The position numbers were made by a program, and so were the translations under genes. Shown here in pieces: positions 36,570 through 48,582 of a stretch of 64,000 bases of DNA (its first letter is position 1; the number at the start of each line of letters is the position of its first letter). The notes below the pieces were generated by a model, which worked only from the letters and a program-made list of their open reading frames with translations, was not told the DNA's origin and ran no database searches. The stretch is from Capsicum annuum (Eukaryota > Streptophyta > Magnoliopsida > Solanales > Solanaceae), in contig NC_061121.1 in assembly GCF_002878395.1 (NCBI RefSeq), positions 136,248,669-136,312,668 of the forward strand, read 5' to 3'.

Positions 36570-37755
36570 CTATGTCAAAGTACCGCGATCACGGTGGTCT
36601 TACTGTTGTCATGGTGGCTGCAATCGTGAACAAGCTTCATTGATCGTGGCTACACAGGAATGTACTCAGGTGCAGTTTTGTAATTTGATACAGCCAACCC
36701 TAATTCCCTTGAAGGGCTGAAACCTTTTCTCTTTGGGTATCATTTATTATTCACCCCATCTCTTCCACCATCCATCTTCCAATTTGGAGGTAACATTATT
36801 ATACTAATTTTGGGTGAAGAATAAATTAGAGTAACTCTTAAGTTGAGGATTATAAATTTCCATTAAACATTTATTGAGATATAAAGTTTGCATTTGCATT
36901 TTCTTTATCTTTTATGAATCCAATTGATTGAGATTTTGGTATTTGTTTATTATCTTTAAGAGTTGCTAGTTCTCCCTCTTAGGCTTGTGTTTGAATAGGG
37001 TTCAATTGTGTGTGGGTTAAGATTATTAGATTAAATTCTTGGTTAATGTTGTTAGTTTCACAAATATTTGATTATAAAATAGAATTTGTTGGTGAAAGCC
37101 TCCATTTTCTTAAACACCACATCATCTTTGAAAGAGGGATGTGGTTAGTTAGATCATACATCATCCTTAAAAGATGGATGTAGGTGACATGAGCATTGGT
37201 GAACAATAAGATAGAGAATTGTTATTTGGTTTTTATTGTCTTAGAAATAAAGATAAATTTTTTAATTGCTATATCTTGGGTATCTTCCTAGAAATAGGGA
37301 TGCCTAAATTGAGGCTTTGTGATGGTTCGTTGACCATACCCATGAGGTATTCAAAAAATCCATGGGTGATAATTTGGTACTTTTTTAAAGGATAGTATCA
37401 AAATCCTTAACCAAGCCTACCCATGAATACTTTAGCTAAGATTTTAAGTTGATTTTCATGTACCCACACACAAGTTTCCGATAGAAAAACATAGCCCTAA
37501 GATCTGTTCCTTATTGATTATGCTCAAATTATTCTTAAACTAAAGTTAGTTCTTTAGAAGCCCTTATTTGTTACCTTTCCTTAAAATCCCCCAAACTAGT
37601 TGCATCCTAGGTTTTAATTTAGCAAGAAACTTTCATTTCAAACTTGCTCGACCACCACTCACATTGGTACTCATAGATTTGACACCGACTCAAAGTTGGG
37701 TAATATGCTGACAATAATCTCCTTGCACTTGAATGAACATGTTAGTTGAACGTTA
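36570..37755 (+). mobile_element. Athila/Tat-like LTR M, rear part
   Basis: Continues the U3-like motif block (accgcgatcacgg and similar), then a leader with AACCCTAATTCC (about 36700). It ends at about cgtta 37755, aligned with the cgtca end of LTR G (53015). The primer site 6 bases further is the TGGCGCC type, so M belongs to the Athila/Tat branch, unlike its neighbours. A motif pair around 37120-37190 (catcatctttgaaagaggga / catcatccttaaaagatgg) is a short tandem duplication. Confidence 0.65.
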
Positions 37756-38073
37756 TTAAAAATGGCATTATTGCCGGGGAACATTTTGTCATATCAAGTT
37801 GTTCAGAATTTTAGCTTACTTTCATGGATTCAAACTTATAAATATTCATTTGTGTTTTTTTTTTTTTTTGTGTTAGGTAGATTTTTATGTTGACTTATTA
37901 CTATGGCATATTTGAATGAATATGAGTTTGGTAGTTGTAATTGATGATCCATGTCCATATTTTGGTAGACCCCACTATTGGCAAAATTATTAATATTCTC
38001 CTCGGAAAGAGATATATGCATCATTTTGGTTCCATTGGGAGTATAATTGTTCTTTATATGGTGGTCGAGATGG
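37756..38073 (+). pseudogene. gag: Element M: primer site, leader and start of gag
   Basis: Primer site at 37762-37780 (atggcattattgccgggga), close to the TGGCGCCGTTGCCGGGGA form of Athila/Tat elements. After a T tract (about 37855-37869), an ATG at 37903 opens MAYLNEYEFGSCN and stops at TGA. The old frame continues with DPCPYFGRPHYWQNY and RKEIYASF-type residues up to about 38060. I recall similar N-termini in Solanaceae Tat/Ogre-like elements, so this is a family guess. The rest of M is missing. Confidence 0.55.
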
Positions 38074-38508
38074 ACATTTATGTATAATAGGATAGTTATA
38101 TAGTTTATAGCATTCTTAATATATAAGTTAAAGAGTTATGGCTAAGTAATGTTGAGTCTTTTGGTATAATTTTGATTTTCATGGTTTAGGAAAAATATAA
38201 ATTTAGAGGTGTGATATTAGAAAACTATAAAGAGGAGGGTAGATTGTGTATTTAGACAGCCGAATATATTTAATAAGGAGAGTGTAAGCATATGGTGATG
38301 ATTTTTGAAGCTAGTGAGAGTTAAGGGTGGTATATACAAAAATAGCATCCAAGAATGAATTTAATATGTTCCAAATATAGTTTATCCCAGTGCATTGACA
38401 AATCAAGTGTAGAGCGTTAAGGTAAAGAATTATGTCTTAGTATTGAGGATATGGAATTGTCCCATAGGCTTAGAATACTAGATTTGATCTTAAGGATATG
38501 GGTTTACA
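38074..38508 (+). other. Element K-L: interior remnant beyond M
   Basis: Purine-rich, no coding signal, with the same texture as 27520-28295. It is taken as the rest of the K-L interior between the truncated M and LTR L. The exact junction with M is not certain. Confidence 0.35.
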
Positions 38509-39447
38509 GCATCCTATTTCCCAGAAACTACGTGCCACTGTAGGTTTAAGGGCCTTGCTATAGAATGTCTCCTTACCAAATGGGCCTTTTTTATGATCAC
38601 TCAAGTTCGGTTCAGGTTCTATTTCAATGGAAAGGTTAGAACAACTCTCCTTAACGTGGTTAAGACATTGGACTCTATGCTATCTCACATGGTTTATGTC
38701 GGTTTTGTGAATCTCCCACAGTAAAGAAAATTTTAAAAACTATGTTTAATTGCTCACAAGCTTGACTCCTATGTTGTTTTATGAATTATGCTTACGCTAA
38801 ATCTGATTATGCTTTACTATTTATGTTTTATGATATTCTAGCTTCTAGCTCCTTTCATGATCATGGTGATCCTATTTACACTTAGCATGCATGTTTTATG
38901 ATTATGATCAGTATCAGTTTTACCTATTGCATTCACTCTACATACTTAGTACATTCCAAAAGGACTGACCATATATATTTCTGTGTGCTACATTATTTCA
39001 TAAATGTAGGTATCAGTTATAGCCTACAATATCATGGTTAGGCAGTTTATAGCTTCTAGCCAGCAGGTGATGATTTCTCTTTATTCGAGTACTCAAGTCA
39101 GTTTGTAGAGTTGGTATTTATTTTATTTTTTATTCCTTTGTATTGATTAGGGATAGATGGGGTTCATGCCCCCAGCTACCTATAGTCAGTATTAGTAGAG
39201 GCTTCATAGATATTCAGTCTTTATATATTTAGTTTTAGTTCCCTTTTTGTATAAACAGTGTTGTTAATGTTTTTAAATAGTATTGAATTGAGGAAGTTCA
39301 ACTATTGATATTTCTTTCACTCATTAATTTTAGATTTATGTATTTTATTCAATTGCTCATGAATTATGCCAGTATCATTGGTTTCTTGGGATTACTTATG
39401 GTTCTAAGCACCATGTAATGTCTAGGGTATAGTCTCAGGGTGTTACA
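38509..39447 (+). mobile_element. Element K-L: 3' LTR (L), rear part only
   Basis: Matches LTR K from 26093 to its end, with landmarks gcatcctatttcc, 'gactctatgctagctcac'-like, 'cattcactctacatactt' and the terminal gggtgttaca. About 1.2 kb of the LTR front found in K is missing here. No coding signal. Confidence 0.75.
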
Positions 39448-39956
39448 ATAATGTAGGGGATTCAGGTTAATGTGGGAGCACATATAGTGTCGGAGTGGAA
39501 GAACTTCTACTTTGGAAACAATAAGGCTTTTTTTATTCCTAGCTTGGTCCCTAAGTTATGCCTCTATATAGGGGTGTCTAGGAAGGATTCCGACTAAGAT
39601 GTGGTCCATCCTTTTCAAACTAAAGGGTGCATAGGGTCATAGCAATAATAAAATAAAGGCGGGGACAAAGGGAGAGAGTAGAAGATCCAAGAAGGAGGAG
39701 GAGGATACCCCTCCTACACAACCCCCTGTGTCCCTTAAGAGCTTAGAGACCAACATGGCTACTGTGATGAAGTACTTGGAGAGGTCCTACTTTACTTTTT
39801 AGGGTTTAGATCCTTCCAAATACCCTACCCCACCAGACCCATCTTAAGCCTACATTCAGCTCTAAGGGGAGTTCGATGAGGAGAAGAAGAAAAGGTGCTC
39901 TTGTGACATATTCTTGCCCAGTTATGGAAGACCATGAAGGTCAAGCTTATGTGCAT
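39448..39956 (+). pseudogene. Transposon-associated ORF, second part
   Basis: Resumes the reading broken at 24857: VGAHIVSEWKNFYFGN, then AFFIPSLVPKLCLYIGVSR, then a Lys/Glu/Pro-rich linker (about 39670-39740, RRSKKEEEDTPPTQPP). A helical segment with TNMATVMKYLERSYF follows and the reading ends in an acidic EEKKKR run. It is interrupted at 39957 by the LTR of element F. A few stops are present. The join across K-L is strong evidence that both halves are one former gene. Its identity as the plant transposon protein domain is from recall. Confidence 0.55.
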
Positions 39957-41714
39957 TGTTATATGACCCCGTAAAATTTTGACCATTTTATTTTTGCCCC
40001 TCATATGTGTATAACATCATTTTTTTACTTGAATTATGATTAAGGATGTTAAAAGGGTATGTGGGGAAAGTTTCAAAATTTTGGGAGGGGATCTGAACTA
40101 TTTTGGGACCCCCAAAGAGTAAGTCTCCATGATAGTGGCATGCCACACCACTTAACCTCCATGATAAAAGCGTAGGACAGAGGCTAAGCTCCATGATAGC
40201 ACCATGGCACACTATTATGCCATTTTTGCCTAGTTTTTAGTTTTTTTACTTGGGATGAGAGGCTTTTGGTCTTTTTAACCCTTGTATGACTTTTAAACAG
40301 AAAATCAACCCTTTTCCTTCAGTTTTCTAAGATCTAATACACTATTTTCTTCTCTAACTCTCAACCCAAGAAAGCTTAAGGGGTTTTCAAGAAATCACTA
40401 CTTCGGGCTCCAAAGATCAATTTCACTTCAGTTTCTTATGTATTTCAGGCATGTTTTTCATCCTTATATTGAATTTTACCTTGCAGCATTTTTTAAAACA
40501 TTATTATTTTTATTTTTATTTATGGGTTTGAAATTAGGGTGAGGGTTTTTTATGGTTATTGCTTGAATTATTTTTCCCATTATTTAATGTGTTGATTATT
40601 TAATAATTGATGGTTTTTTGGAGTGAATAGCTGCATTTTTATGAACATTGGAAAGGGGAACATGGGTTTCCCCAATTTGATGAAATTTTGGTTTGGTAAT
40701 GGCAGTATCTTCAACCCTCTTTAATAATCTTGAATTTGAATATAAAATTTACATCAGTTAACTTACCTTTGGAACATTCCATTTCTTTAAAGGATAACTG
40801 ATAATAAAAAATAATTTTTAAATGCTATTTGTGGCCATGGTTTTTTAATTTAAGTGGAGCTTAGGATTAATGGTTTAATGGATTGGTTTTTCATGATTAT
40901 AAAAGCTTGTAAGCATTATCGTATGAAGATACCAGGTCAATAAATTCCTTAATAAATGACTCCTGGGTTAATGGTTGGGTTTATGAGCAAACTATTTCAA
41001 TTTGGTCTAAAGGGAATTGTGTAGATCACCTTGAAAGTGTAGGTCTCGGGGGGCCCAACACTGAAAACCACGTTTTCTATTATGAGAGTCTATTTGACTG
41101 TGTGCGTGGTAAACACATTATATTTTGGATAGCTATCATCTTGGTTACTTTAGCCTTTTCTCAATTTCCTTGATTCATGCGGCTAACACATACTGGGCCC
41201 TTTCAGTACTAGAGCTGAACTCATATAGCCCGTGGTGCCTTTAGGATGGAGCGAACAACATAGTTTAGGCTAATGGTTTAAACTCGCGTGTTCGTGACCC
41301 TTGTCCCTATCTCAGCATCCTATTTATGTATATATAAATTTTGTATATGTTATTTTGAATTGATTTTGGCATTGGCATTATTTTATCTATTTGCCCTCAA
41401 TTACATGCCAGTGTTCGCCCTACCGACCATCTATGTATGTTGCATCATTTCATGATGTAGGGTCTGAAGGATTTTCTATTTCTCCTATAGGACATTGGGT
41501 GATTTAATACTTCTATGGATCTGTTGTAAAGTTGTGAGCCTCCATCTATCGAAAGGCCTAGTCATTTCACTTATTTCCATTATTTCTTAGTATTTCATAT
41601 TTTTGGATTCTTTTTGGTCATATTTGGGGGCATGTCCCAACTTTGTTGGAACTTCTTGTTGTTAGAGGCTTTTGTGGACAAACGTTTGGTCGGTTATTTT
41701 TTTGGATTCTTAGA
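39957..41714 (+). mobile_element. Element F: 5' LTR, main part (split by B)
   Basis: Starts TGTTATATGACCCC at 39957. Holds a U3-like block with GTGGCATGCCAC and CCATGATA motifs at about 40120-40215, a leader around 40330-40400, and a tail with 'ttcatgatgtagggtctgaagg' type landmarks (first 20 bases as written at 41450). It is broken at 41714 by element B and continues at 49212-49372. The family is close to the element C LTR tail. No other LTR of F is in the window. Confidence 0.75.
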
Positions 41715-42344
41715 TGATACAAGATCTACTATAAACACAAGATAACAAGATGCAAACTAAGCTATGGAATGAACCCAAAGCCAAGAACAAGATAACAAAC
41801 AAGCAATATGTAAAGATAGATAGATAACATGACATAAGAGTATACAAGAACTAAGAACCAAAGTCTTTCAAATCCTAAGACCCTTAATACTCATATAAAC
41901 AAAACCAAGTTGTTTCGTGAACCCAAGAGGGAACTTATTCACCTCAAGAACACACATTACTGAGACAAAAAATCAATCCAAATAAAATCCACATTTTTCC
42001 TAGTATTGGGGTTGGTACTACTCTCACAAGAGAGAAATGTGTTCCTTTAATTATCAATAATATGCTAAGAAGAAAATAAGCAGACTAGAAGTCTACTTAT
42101 AGTCTATTACATAATGAAATAAAAATAACCAAAACACCCTTAATTAAAGGGGTGGCCTTGGAGTGTGAAGAAGGGGAGGTCTTGGAGTGTTTAAAGCTCT
42201 TCTTTACACTTCAACATATGCACTCCCTTGGATGGACTCATAACACACTCACACATGTCTATCTTCATGAACATGCCTTGAAGATTTTTCAATTACTGAG
42301 CATGGCTCCTTGTGAATGATCTTGAACTCTTTCCACCTGTATCA
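41715..42344 (-). mobile_element. Element B: 3' LTR
   Basis: 630 bases, TGATACAAGATC...CACCTGTATCA on the plus strand, with inverted ends TGATAC/GTATCA. Paired with 48583-49211. Its inner (right) neighbour is the purine tract. Confidence 0.9.
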
Positions 42345-42358
42345 TCCTCTCCATCTTG
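42345..42358 (-). other. Element B: polypurine tract
   Basis: The minus strand reads CAAGATGGAGAGGA directly before the 3' LTR start TGATACAGG. This is the standard position and composition of the plus-strand primer. Confidence 0.8.
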
Positions 42359-42399
42359 AAAGGAATTTGGCCTCAAATTCATGGCTTCATCACCCTCAA

Positions 42400-43640
42400 T
42401 GGTGTCAATAGTAAGAGGTCACACACATTGAATGTGTTGTCACTTGATATTTCGGGGGGAGGTCAATCTTTTATGCATTATCCTTGATCCTTTCAAGCAC
42501 TTAAAATAGACCATCACCCCTCAACATCAACTTGTCCTTCGTTTGTGTTGTAAATTGATCCTTTATAAGGTTCACCCACACCCAATCATCCAGTTATGGT
42601 TCAAGCCTTCTTCTTTCCTTGTTGGCCCTCTTAGCAACTTCATAGTTTCTCTTCTCAAGGAAGATCCTCACCTTATCATGCAACTTTTTTATGGCTTCCG
42701 CTCTTTTTCTTCCATCTAATCTCAACACAAGATCACTAGATAAGGGGGTTAAATCCAAAGGGGTAAGGGGGTTTAGCAAGTATACATACTCAATGGGAGT
42801 CATACCGATAGTCGAATCGATAACACGATTATAAGAAAACTCTTCTAGGCGAAGGATATCCTTCCAAGAAGTCATATTACCTTTAAACATGGATTGTAGC
42901 ATAGAACTTAAGGTCTTATTCACTACTTCCATTTGATGATCGGTTTATGGGTGGCAAGAGGATGAGAAAAGAAAATTCATATCAAGCCTACCCTACATCG
43001 ACTTACAAAAGTGACTAAGTAACTTGGAGTCCTTATCACTAATAATGGTTCGATAGATCCCATGGAACTTAACAATATGTTCTACGAACAACGAAGCTTC
43101 ACTAGATGCATCCTCACTCTTAGAACATGGGATGAACTGTAGTATCTTTGAGAATTGGTCAACAACTACCAAAATGCTATCCCTACCTCTCCTTGTACTT
43201 AGTACCCCTAAAATAACATCCATAGATATGTCAAGACAAGGGCGTCGGGGAGTCGAAAGCGGGGTATACAAACCATGAGAAAAGAGGCATGATTTGGCAC
43301 TCCTACAATCCATACATTGGCCATAAATCTTACCAAAATCTTTTTGCATCTTAGGCCAATAGAATTATTCCACTAAGATCCTAAGGGGTTTTAAACCCCA
43401 ATATGTCCCATTAAACCGCCATTATGTGCCTCTCTCACAAATAATTCTCTACAAGAGCTGAAGGGCACACACAACCTTCTTTCTTTGAACAAATAAATAT
43501 TAAACTTGGAATAGGGAATCCCAATCCTTGAACCATATTCCCTTGACCCACTCTTCATAATCCTGAAAGATAGTGGCAAATGTAGGGTCCTCAAGATACA
43601 ACATTTTGAGGCTCTCAAATCCCATCAACTTAGAAGATAA
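42400..43640 (-). pseudogene. pol: Element B: integrase pseudogene
   Basis: N-terminal zinc region: [14 protein letters not shown] (about 43400) and YGQCMDC (Cys pair, about 43310). Core: SILVVVDQFSKILQFIP (first Asp, about 43150), TIISDKDSKLLSHF (second Asp kept, about 43030), the CHP.TD.Q segment with stop, MEVVNKTLSSML (Glu region, from 42932). Then EEFSYNR, NPLTPLDLTPL and the C-terminal block LRGDGLF.VLERIKDNA (about 42520) typical of plant gypsy integrases. Frames 43349-42993 and 42932-42594 are open for 118 and 112 codons. A frameshift or stop separates them. It would insert element DNA into the genome. Confidence 0.87.
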
Positions 43641-44115
43641 TGTAGAAATGAGTACATGTTTCCTAGATAATGCATCAGCAACCATATTTTCCTTTCCTTT
43701 CTTATATTGAATGAAATAAGGAAGGGTTTATAGGAATTCAATCCACTTATCATGCTGCTTGTTGAGATTATTTTGGTCCCTAAGATGTTTCAAGGATTCA
43801 TGGTTCGTTCAAATTACAAAATCTTTGGGCCACAAGTAATGTTGCAAATTACCCCAAGCTCTAATCAGGGTGAATAACTCTAGATCATAAGTAGAATAAT
43901 TTAGAGTCGTACCCTAGAGCTTCTCACTAAAATAGACAACAGGTTTAAGATCTTGAATTAAGATGAAACCTATTCCTACTTTACTTGTATCATATTCAAC
44001 TTCAAACATCTTATCAAAGTTTGGTAATTATAATAAAGGGGAGGAAAGAAGCATATCTTTCAAGGTTTCAACATCCTTAGCTTGCTCATCACCCCACTTG
44101 AAAGGTTGGTCCTTT
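43641..44115 (-). pseudogene. pol: Element B: RNase H pseudogene
   Basis: The minus strand reads FEVEYDTSKVGIGFILIQ (catalytic Asp region, about 44000-43950), then [24 protein letters not shown] (Glu region) and NHESLKHL (Asp expected, Asn seen), and it closes with KGKENMVADALSRK (43690-43670). Stops are scattered. This is the usual tether and RNase H order between RT and integrase. Confidence 0.8.
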
Positions 44116-44930
44116 TAGATAGTCTAGGTTAAGGGAGTGGTAATCTTACTAAATCCTTTGACAAACCACCTATAAAAACTAGCCAACCCATGGAAGCTTC
44201 GTACTTCACCAATGGATTTTGGAATTGGCCAATTCTTTATAGCGTCTATCTTGGATTCATCCTCCTTGACTCCTCTTGATCTTACAATAAATCCCAAAAA
44301 CAGAATTTCATTCACACCAAAAGAGCATTTCTCAAGATTAACATACAACTTTTCCTTTCAAGACTTCAAACTCACTTTGCAAAGGTAAACATGCTCTTCA
44401 AGGGATTTTATATAAACCAAGACATCATCAAAATACACTACAAGAAACATTCCAGTGATGGTTTCATCACATGATTCATTAACTGCATTAAAGTACTAGG
44501 AGCATTAGTGAGGCTGAATAGCATGACCATCCATTCATAGAGACCAAACTTGGTCTTAAAGGCGGTCTCCTATTCATCACCCGATTGCATTATAATTTGG
44601 TGATAGCCACTTCTAAGATCATTTTTTGCAAACACACAAGAACCATTCGATTCATAAAGCATATCCTTCAATCGAGGAATGGGATGGTGATACTTTGTCG
44701 TGATTTTGTTGATAGTTCAAAAATCCACTCACATGTCCATATTTTTTGGCACTAACAACACTGAAACCGCACATGGACTCGTAATCTTCTCGAATGATCC
44801 CTTGTTAAGGAGTTCCCAACTTGCCTTTGAAATTCTTTGGTACCACTAGGGTTACTTGTATAGGCTAGTTTTTTTTTTGTCAATTATGAACCTGACATGA
44901 AGTCTATTTGATGTTCAATTCCCCAAAGTA
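44116..44930 (-). pseudogene. pol: Element B: reverse transcriptase pseudogene
   Basis: The YFDD catalytic box is intact at 44424-44435 within [13 protein letters not shown]. Downstream, SFGVNEILFLGFIV and DAIKNWPIPKSIGEVRSFHGLASFYRWFV (44348-44124 open, 74 codons) are the thumb and connection motifs. Upstream the fingers region is broken into frames: remnants such as IPHIPNMA-like and KEYGHVSGF are weak and the first catalytic Asp region is badly decayed. Several stops occur. Confidence 0.85.
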
Positions 44931-45740
44931 GGGGTAACATTTGTGGAAGTTTCTTTGGAAATACATCTTCAAAATCCTGCAAAATGAGAGAAATAGAATG
45001 GGAATAGAAGAAGTAGAAAGGTTAGTATCAAAATCATGGGCTAGGAGAAGCATGGGTGTTGTATCATCATGCTCCTTGAAGAGCTCCCTCTTCCTAGCCA
45101 ATATCATCATAGTCCCTTTACCCTTTCAAGTTCTGACACCCTCGGTTTTCTCACTCTTCTCACTCTCGGGTTGCCTCTTCTTTTTCCTCTTTTTCTTTTA
45201 CTCTCTCAATTGTTGATGTACTTCATTCACTTGAGATAGTGAGAGTAAATAAAGTGTAAACTATTGGCTATTAAGTTCAAGGTAGTACCTATTGGTTGTT
45301 CCATCATGCTTACTAGACCTATCATGTTGCCATGTCCTACCCAACGACAAGTGACAAGCTTGTATAGCAATCACATAATAAAGCCCTTCATTATGGTAGA
45401 TTCCTACCTTGAACTGCATCATTATTGGGTTACCTTTAATTCTCCACAATCAGTCAACCATTAAAGCTTGTAATGAATTACGTATATAGTAGTGGGAAAC
45501 TTTAATAAATCAACCATGGTGGTACTAACAACATTAGTAAAAATACCACTATTAATGACTATATGCACACACCTCCTTTGATAAGACACTTAGTATGGAA
45601 TAGATTCTCCCTTTAACTTAGATCATTTAAAGCCTTACAAACCATGACTCATCATACCACAAAGTTTGGAACTTGACACTCACCATTTTGCAGCCAAGTG
45701 TCCTCTTCATCACCTTTATTTTTCACCTTGGTTTCTTCTT
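44931..45740 (-). pseudogene. pro: Element B: protease region, decayed
   Basis: Lies between the gag tail and RT. The reading has pieces expected of the retropepsin segment (VGHGNMIGLVSMM, IYSHYLK) and a Lys/Glu-rich linker near 45200. I cannot point to a clear Asp-Thr/Ser-Gly motif, so the protease call rests mainly on position. The plus-strand frames here (44941-45216, 45264-45464) are shadows. Confidence 0.5.
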
Positions 45741-47310
45741 GCTATCCATCTTGAGAATTTTCATGATTCTTATCCAATTTAACTCCCACCTCTTCTCCAA
45801 TATAATACAATTTCCCTTCCCTAAGGATCACATTTCTGTGGTTTAGAAATTTATTTTCCTTATGTCCCCACCCTTGACACTTAAAGCATTGGAACCCCTT
45901 AGGATTAGGAGTAGGATACTTAATACCTTCATTTGTTAGAGGATACTTTTTTATGGCCTTGGTCTTGGTTTGGTTAGCATTGAAGGGTTGATATTTTCTC
46001 TTATGCCAACCCGAGGAGGATTGAATCACCTATTTATTCTTAAGCTAACTCAAGGATGATTGGTGACCCTTGGACTTGTAATTCAATCTCTCCTTGATCT
46101 CCCTTTCAATCTCTAATACCGCTTGGAAGATACCATCTATAGTGTCAAACTTGTGAATAGTCATATTTTTAGAGATGTCCTTGTTCAACCAGACCTTGAA
46201 GTGTATGATTTCATGAATCACTAGTTCTCCTCAGTGATCAAGCTTCAACATTAATTATTGGAAATCATCTTAGTAAGCCATGACACTCCTGCTACCTTGT
46301 CTCAACATGTACAACTTGTCAAGGAGATCATGTCTATAACTCTCCAATAAGTATTTTTGCCTCATAAGGGTCTTCAACCAATACAATGAAGGGGGTTGTC
46401 CGTTAGTCAAATCATTCCCAAACCTTTTGACATACTCCCACCATGTGTTGGCATATCCCTCAAAGTGAGCTATAGTATAGAAATTCTTATTCTCTTTAGA
46501 AAGATCATTAACTTTAAAGAGCTTATCACAAGAGGACTCCCATGCAAGATACACTTTGGGATCACTCTTACCTTTGAAGATTAGAAGGATTACTTTGATT
46601 AAATTGATACCCATTTCTCTATCTTGGTGGTGGTTTTCATGTTGGTTTCATGACCAACTCTTCCTCTATGACCTTGAAATCCCTTTTGTCATTAGGCCTA
46701 CCTCTTGTTTCTTCTACCATCATGTAGGCATTATCATAAGCTCCATATCCCTCTTATTGATCCTCTCTACCATATTCCACTACATGGATGGGTCAGTTTT
46801 AGTTAAGTGGATATTAGAATGGAGGAATTGGATTTGGTGAAGATTGAGTCCTTTGGTTAAGTGGAGCTTTGAATGGGGGGTTTGGGTTTGGTGGTGGTAT
46901 TTGGCTTCCATGACCTTCTTGTTAGACTTGATTGAGTTAAGGATGATGTGTTCTATTAATGTCTTGGTTTTGGGGATAAAGTATAGCATGATTTTTTGCA
47001 TTTTGTAGTGGTCTTAGTGGATTGAACATTTGATGTAGGGTTTCGGGGGTAATGGTAGTGGAATGTTTTGATCTTGTCCACTTGAAGAAACATGGTAGTG
47101 TTAAGAAGTAGAAGGATAGTATTTCCTTTGAATTTCCACATGATCTAATCTCCCACTTATAGTAGACATGTCCTCCTTCATCAATGTCACATCCCCCTTC
47201 ATTGACGTCATTTCCCCTTTGATTGACACCACATGTGTTTCTAACCTTCCAAGGCTTCATTGGATAGCCTCAAGAGTGGACATGAGAGTATTATTAGCAG
47301 TGTTTTCCAT
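45741..47310 (-). pseudogene. gag: Element B: gag pseudogene
   Basis: Begins at ATG 47310 (MENTANNTLMSTLEAIQ, then a stop). A helical segment with repeated KGEMTSMKGDVTLMKEDMS follows, then STISGRLDHVE, a Pro/His-rich linker (47001-46780), and the capsid block 46614-46270 with SDPKVYLAWE, HFEGYANTWWEYVKRF and LLDKLYMLRQGSRSV. The zinc knuckle at 45847-45888 reads CFKCQGWGHKENKF: the last Cys ligand is replaced by Phe. The tail is acidic. The same block order is seen in element A. Several stops make it inactive. Confidence 0.85.
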
Positions 47311-48570
47311 GGTTTGAGAGGTTTTTCCCTCGGTTCCATTCTACCTAATAAAGACAACAACACAAAAAACAAACTCCTTAGCTCTAAAAGTATCCTCACC
47401 ACACTATCACACCTTCGACTACCTCACACTTGGCTTTACAAGTGTTTAAATCTAGCTTCTAATCTGTAAAAAGTTGAGGTATGAGTTCTACTTTTTTTAG
47501 AATTAATTTTGTTTTGAAAGACTCAAAGAAATCTTGTTTGAACTTGAGCCAAGAAACTACAATGAATCACAAACGATAAAAACACACAAATAAAGGTAAC
47601 ACAATAGAAATAGACTGAAACAACTAATTCACACCTAAGTAGGTGATTAATAGTTACTAATTAGTACTAGAATCAAGAAATGAAAAACTAAATAAACAAA
47701 GAAAAGAAATCAAGAATCCAAAATTTGAGCCTAAGGTAATATTGGAAGGTTGATAATATGGCAACCTCCTATTAGACATTGAAATGTTGTTGATATTTTA
47801 GAAAGTTTTGTGTCTCCAATTTGAATTGATCAATCTTCAATTTGGGATAGTGGAAATCGACTTTGGGAGGGAGAGACAACAAGACTTAGAGCTATTTTCA
47901 AATTTAGAAGACTTTGACTTTCCTTTGCATCTTTTTGGTAAGACAGCTTTTTAAAAGCCTTTTGACTTCTTTCCTCTTTTGTATGTCCTCGGATATGCCC
48001 TTTCTCCCTTTTGGTAATATGCCTTTTTGAAAGTCCTTTGTCTCCTTTCTTTTTTTGGATGTCTTGGGATTATGCCTTTTAAGACAAATAAAGGACCACA
48101 CTCTTTTCTACTTTGCTTTTTTATCAAACATCTACTTTTGGAGCTTCTTCTTCATCAAGATATGAAGATGGTTAAGAACACCAAGAACATTCAAAATTAC
48201 ACCCCATTCATATAACCTTGGAAATGAGAAAATTTTATGTTCTAGGTTCACGTTCAACCCCCAAACAACAATAACACACGTTCAAACTCAAATCCTCAAC
48301 AACAACAACCTTCCAAAATTCAAGAACAACTCAAAAATAGCTCAAATTTTGGATCTAGACTTTCGTATTGTTAGTGAGGAAGAACATAACAATAGAAACA
48401 ATAAAAACACACAAAAACTTCTAAATCTAAGTTCAATGTTTTGGACAAGTTACAAAAAATGTGACAAACTATTTTTTTGTGAGATATTCAATTTGGCACA
48501 CTCTTTTTTTGTTGATTTTCTAAGTAACAATCCCAAGATTGATTTTTTTGGAAAAAAATCAAACCTTGAT
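47311..48570 (-). other. Element B: untranslated leader
   Basis: About 1.26 kb between primer site and gag. It has no recognisable protein, and several A/C-rich runs such as caacaacaacaacc (48300). The plus-strand frames at 48027-48215 and 48349-48585 have no motif. Confidence 0.55.
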
Positions 48571-48582
48571 ATTGATACCAAA
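48571..48582 (-). other. Element B: primer-binding site
   Basis: The minus strand reads TTTGGTATCAAT directly after the 5' LTR. It is almost identical to the site of element A at 15-26 and close to the Met-tRNA type TGGTATCAGAGC. Confidence 0.8.

Larger units (their letters stand above)
24858..39447 (+). mobile_element. Element K-L: LTR element without visible coding region, carrying a nest
   Basis: Left LTR K (24858-27018) with primer site after it, right LTR L (38509-39447) ending gggtgttaca. K and L match along about 0.95 kb (K 26093-27018 against L 38509-39447). Flanks are gcaat (24853-24857) and ataat (39448-39452), a 3/5 match. Removing K-L joins two halves of one reading frame family, which supports the ends. 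The interior that belongs to K-L itself (27019-28295 and 38074-38508) has no gag or pol motif. M and D were inserted inside it later. Confidence 0.7.

Noticed and set aside
44941..47469. Several plus-strand frames opposite element B gag and protease
   Set aside because: Shadows of minus-strand coding sequence; none has an independent motif.
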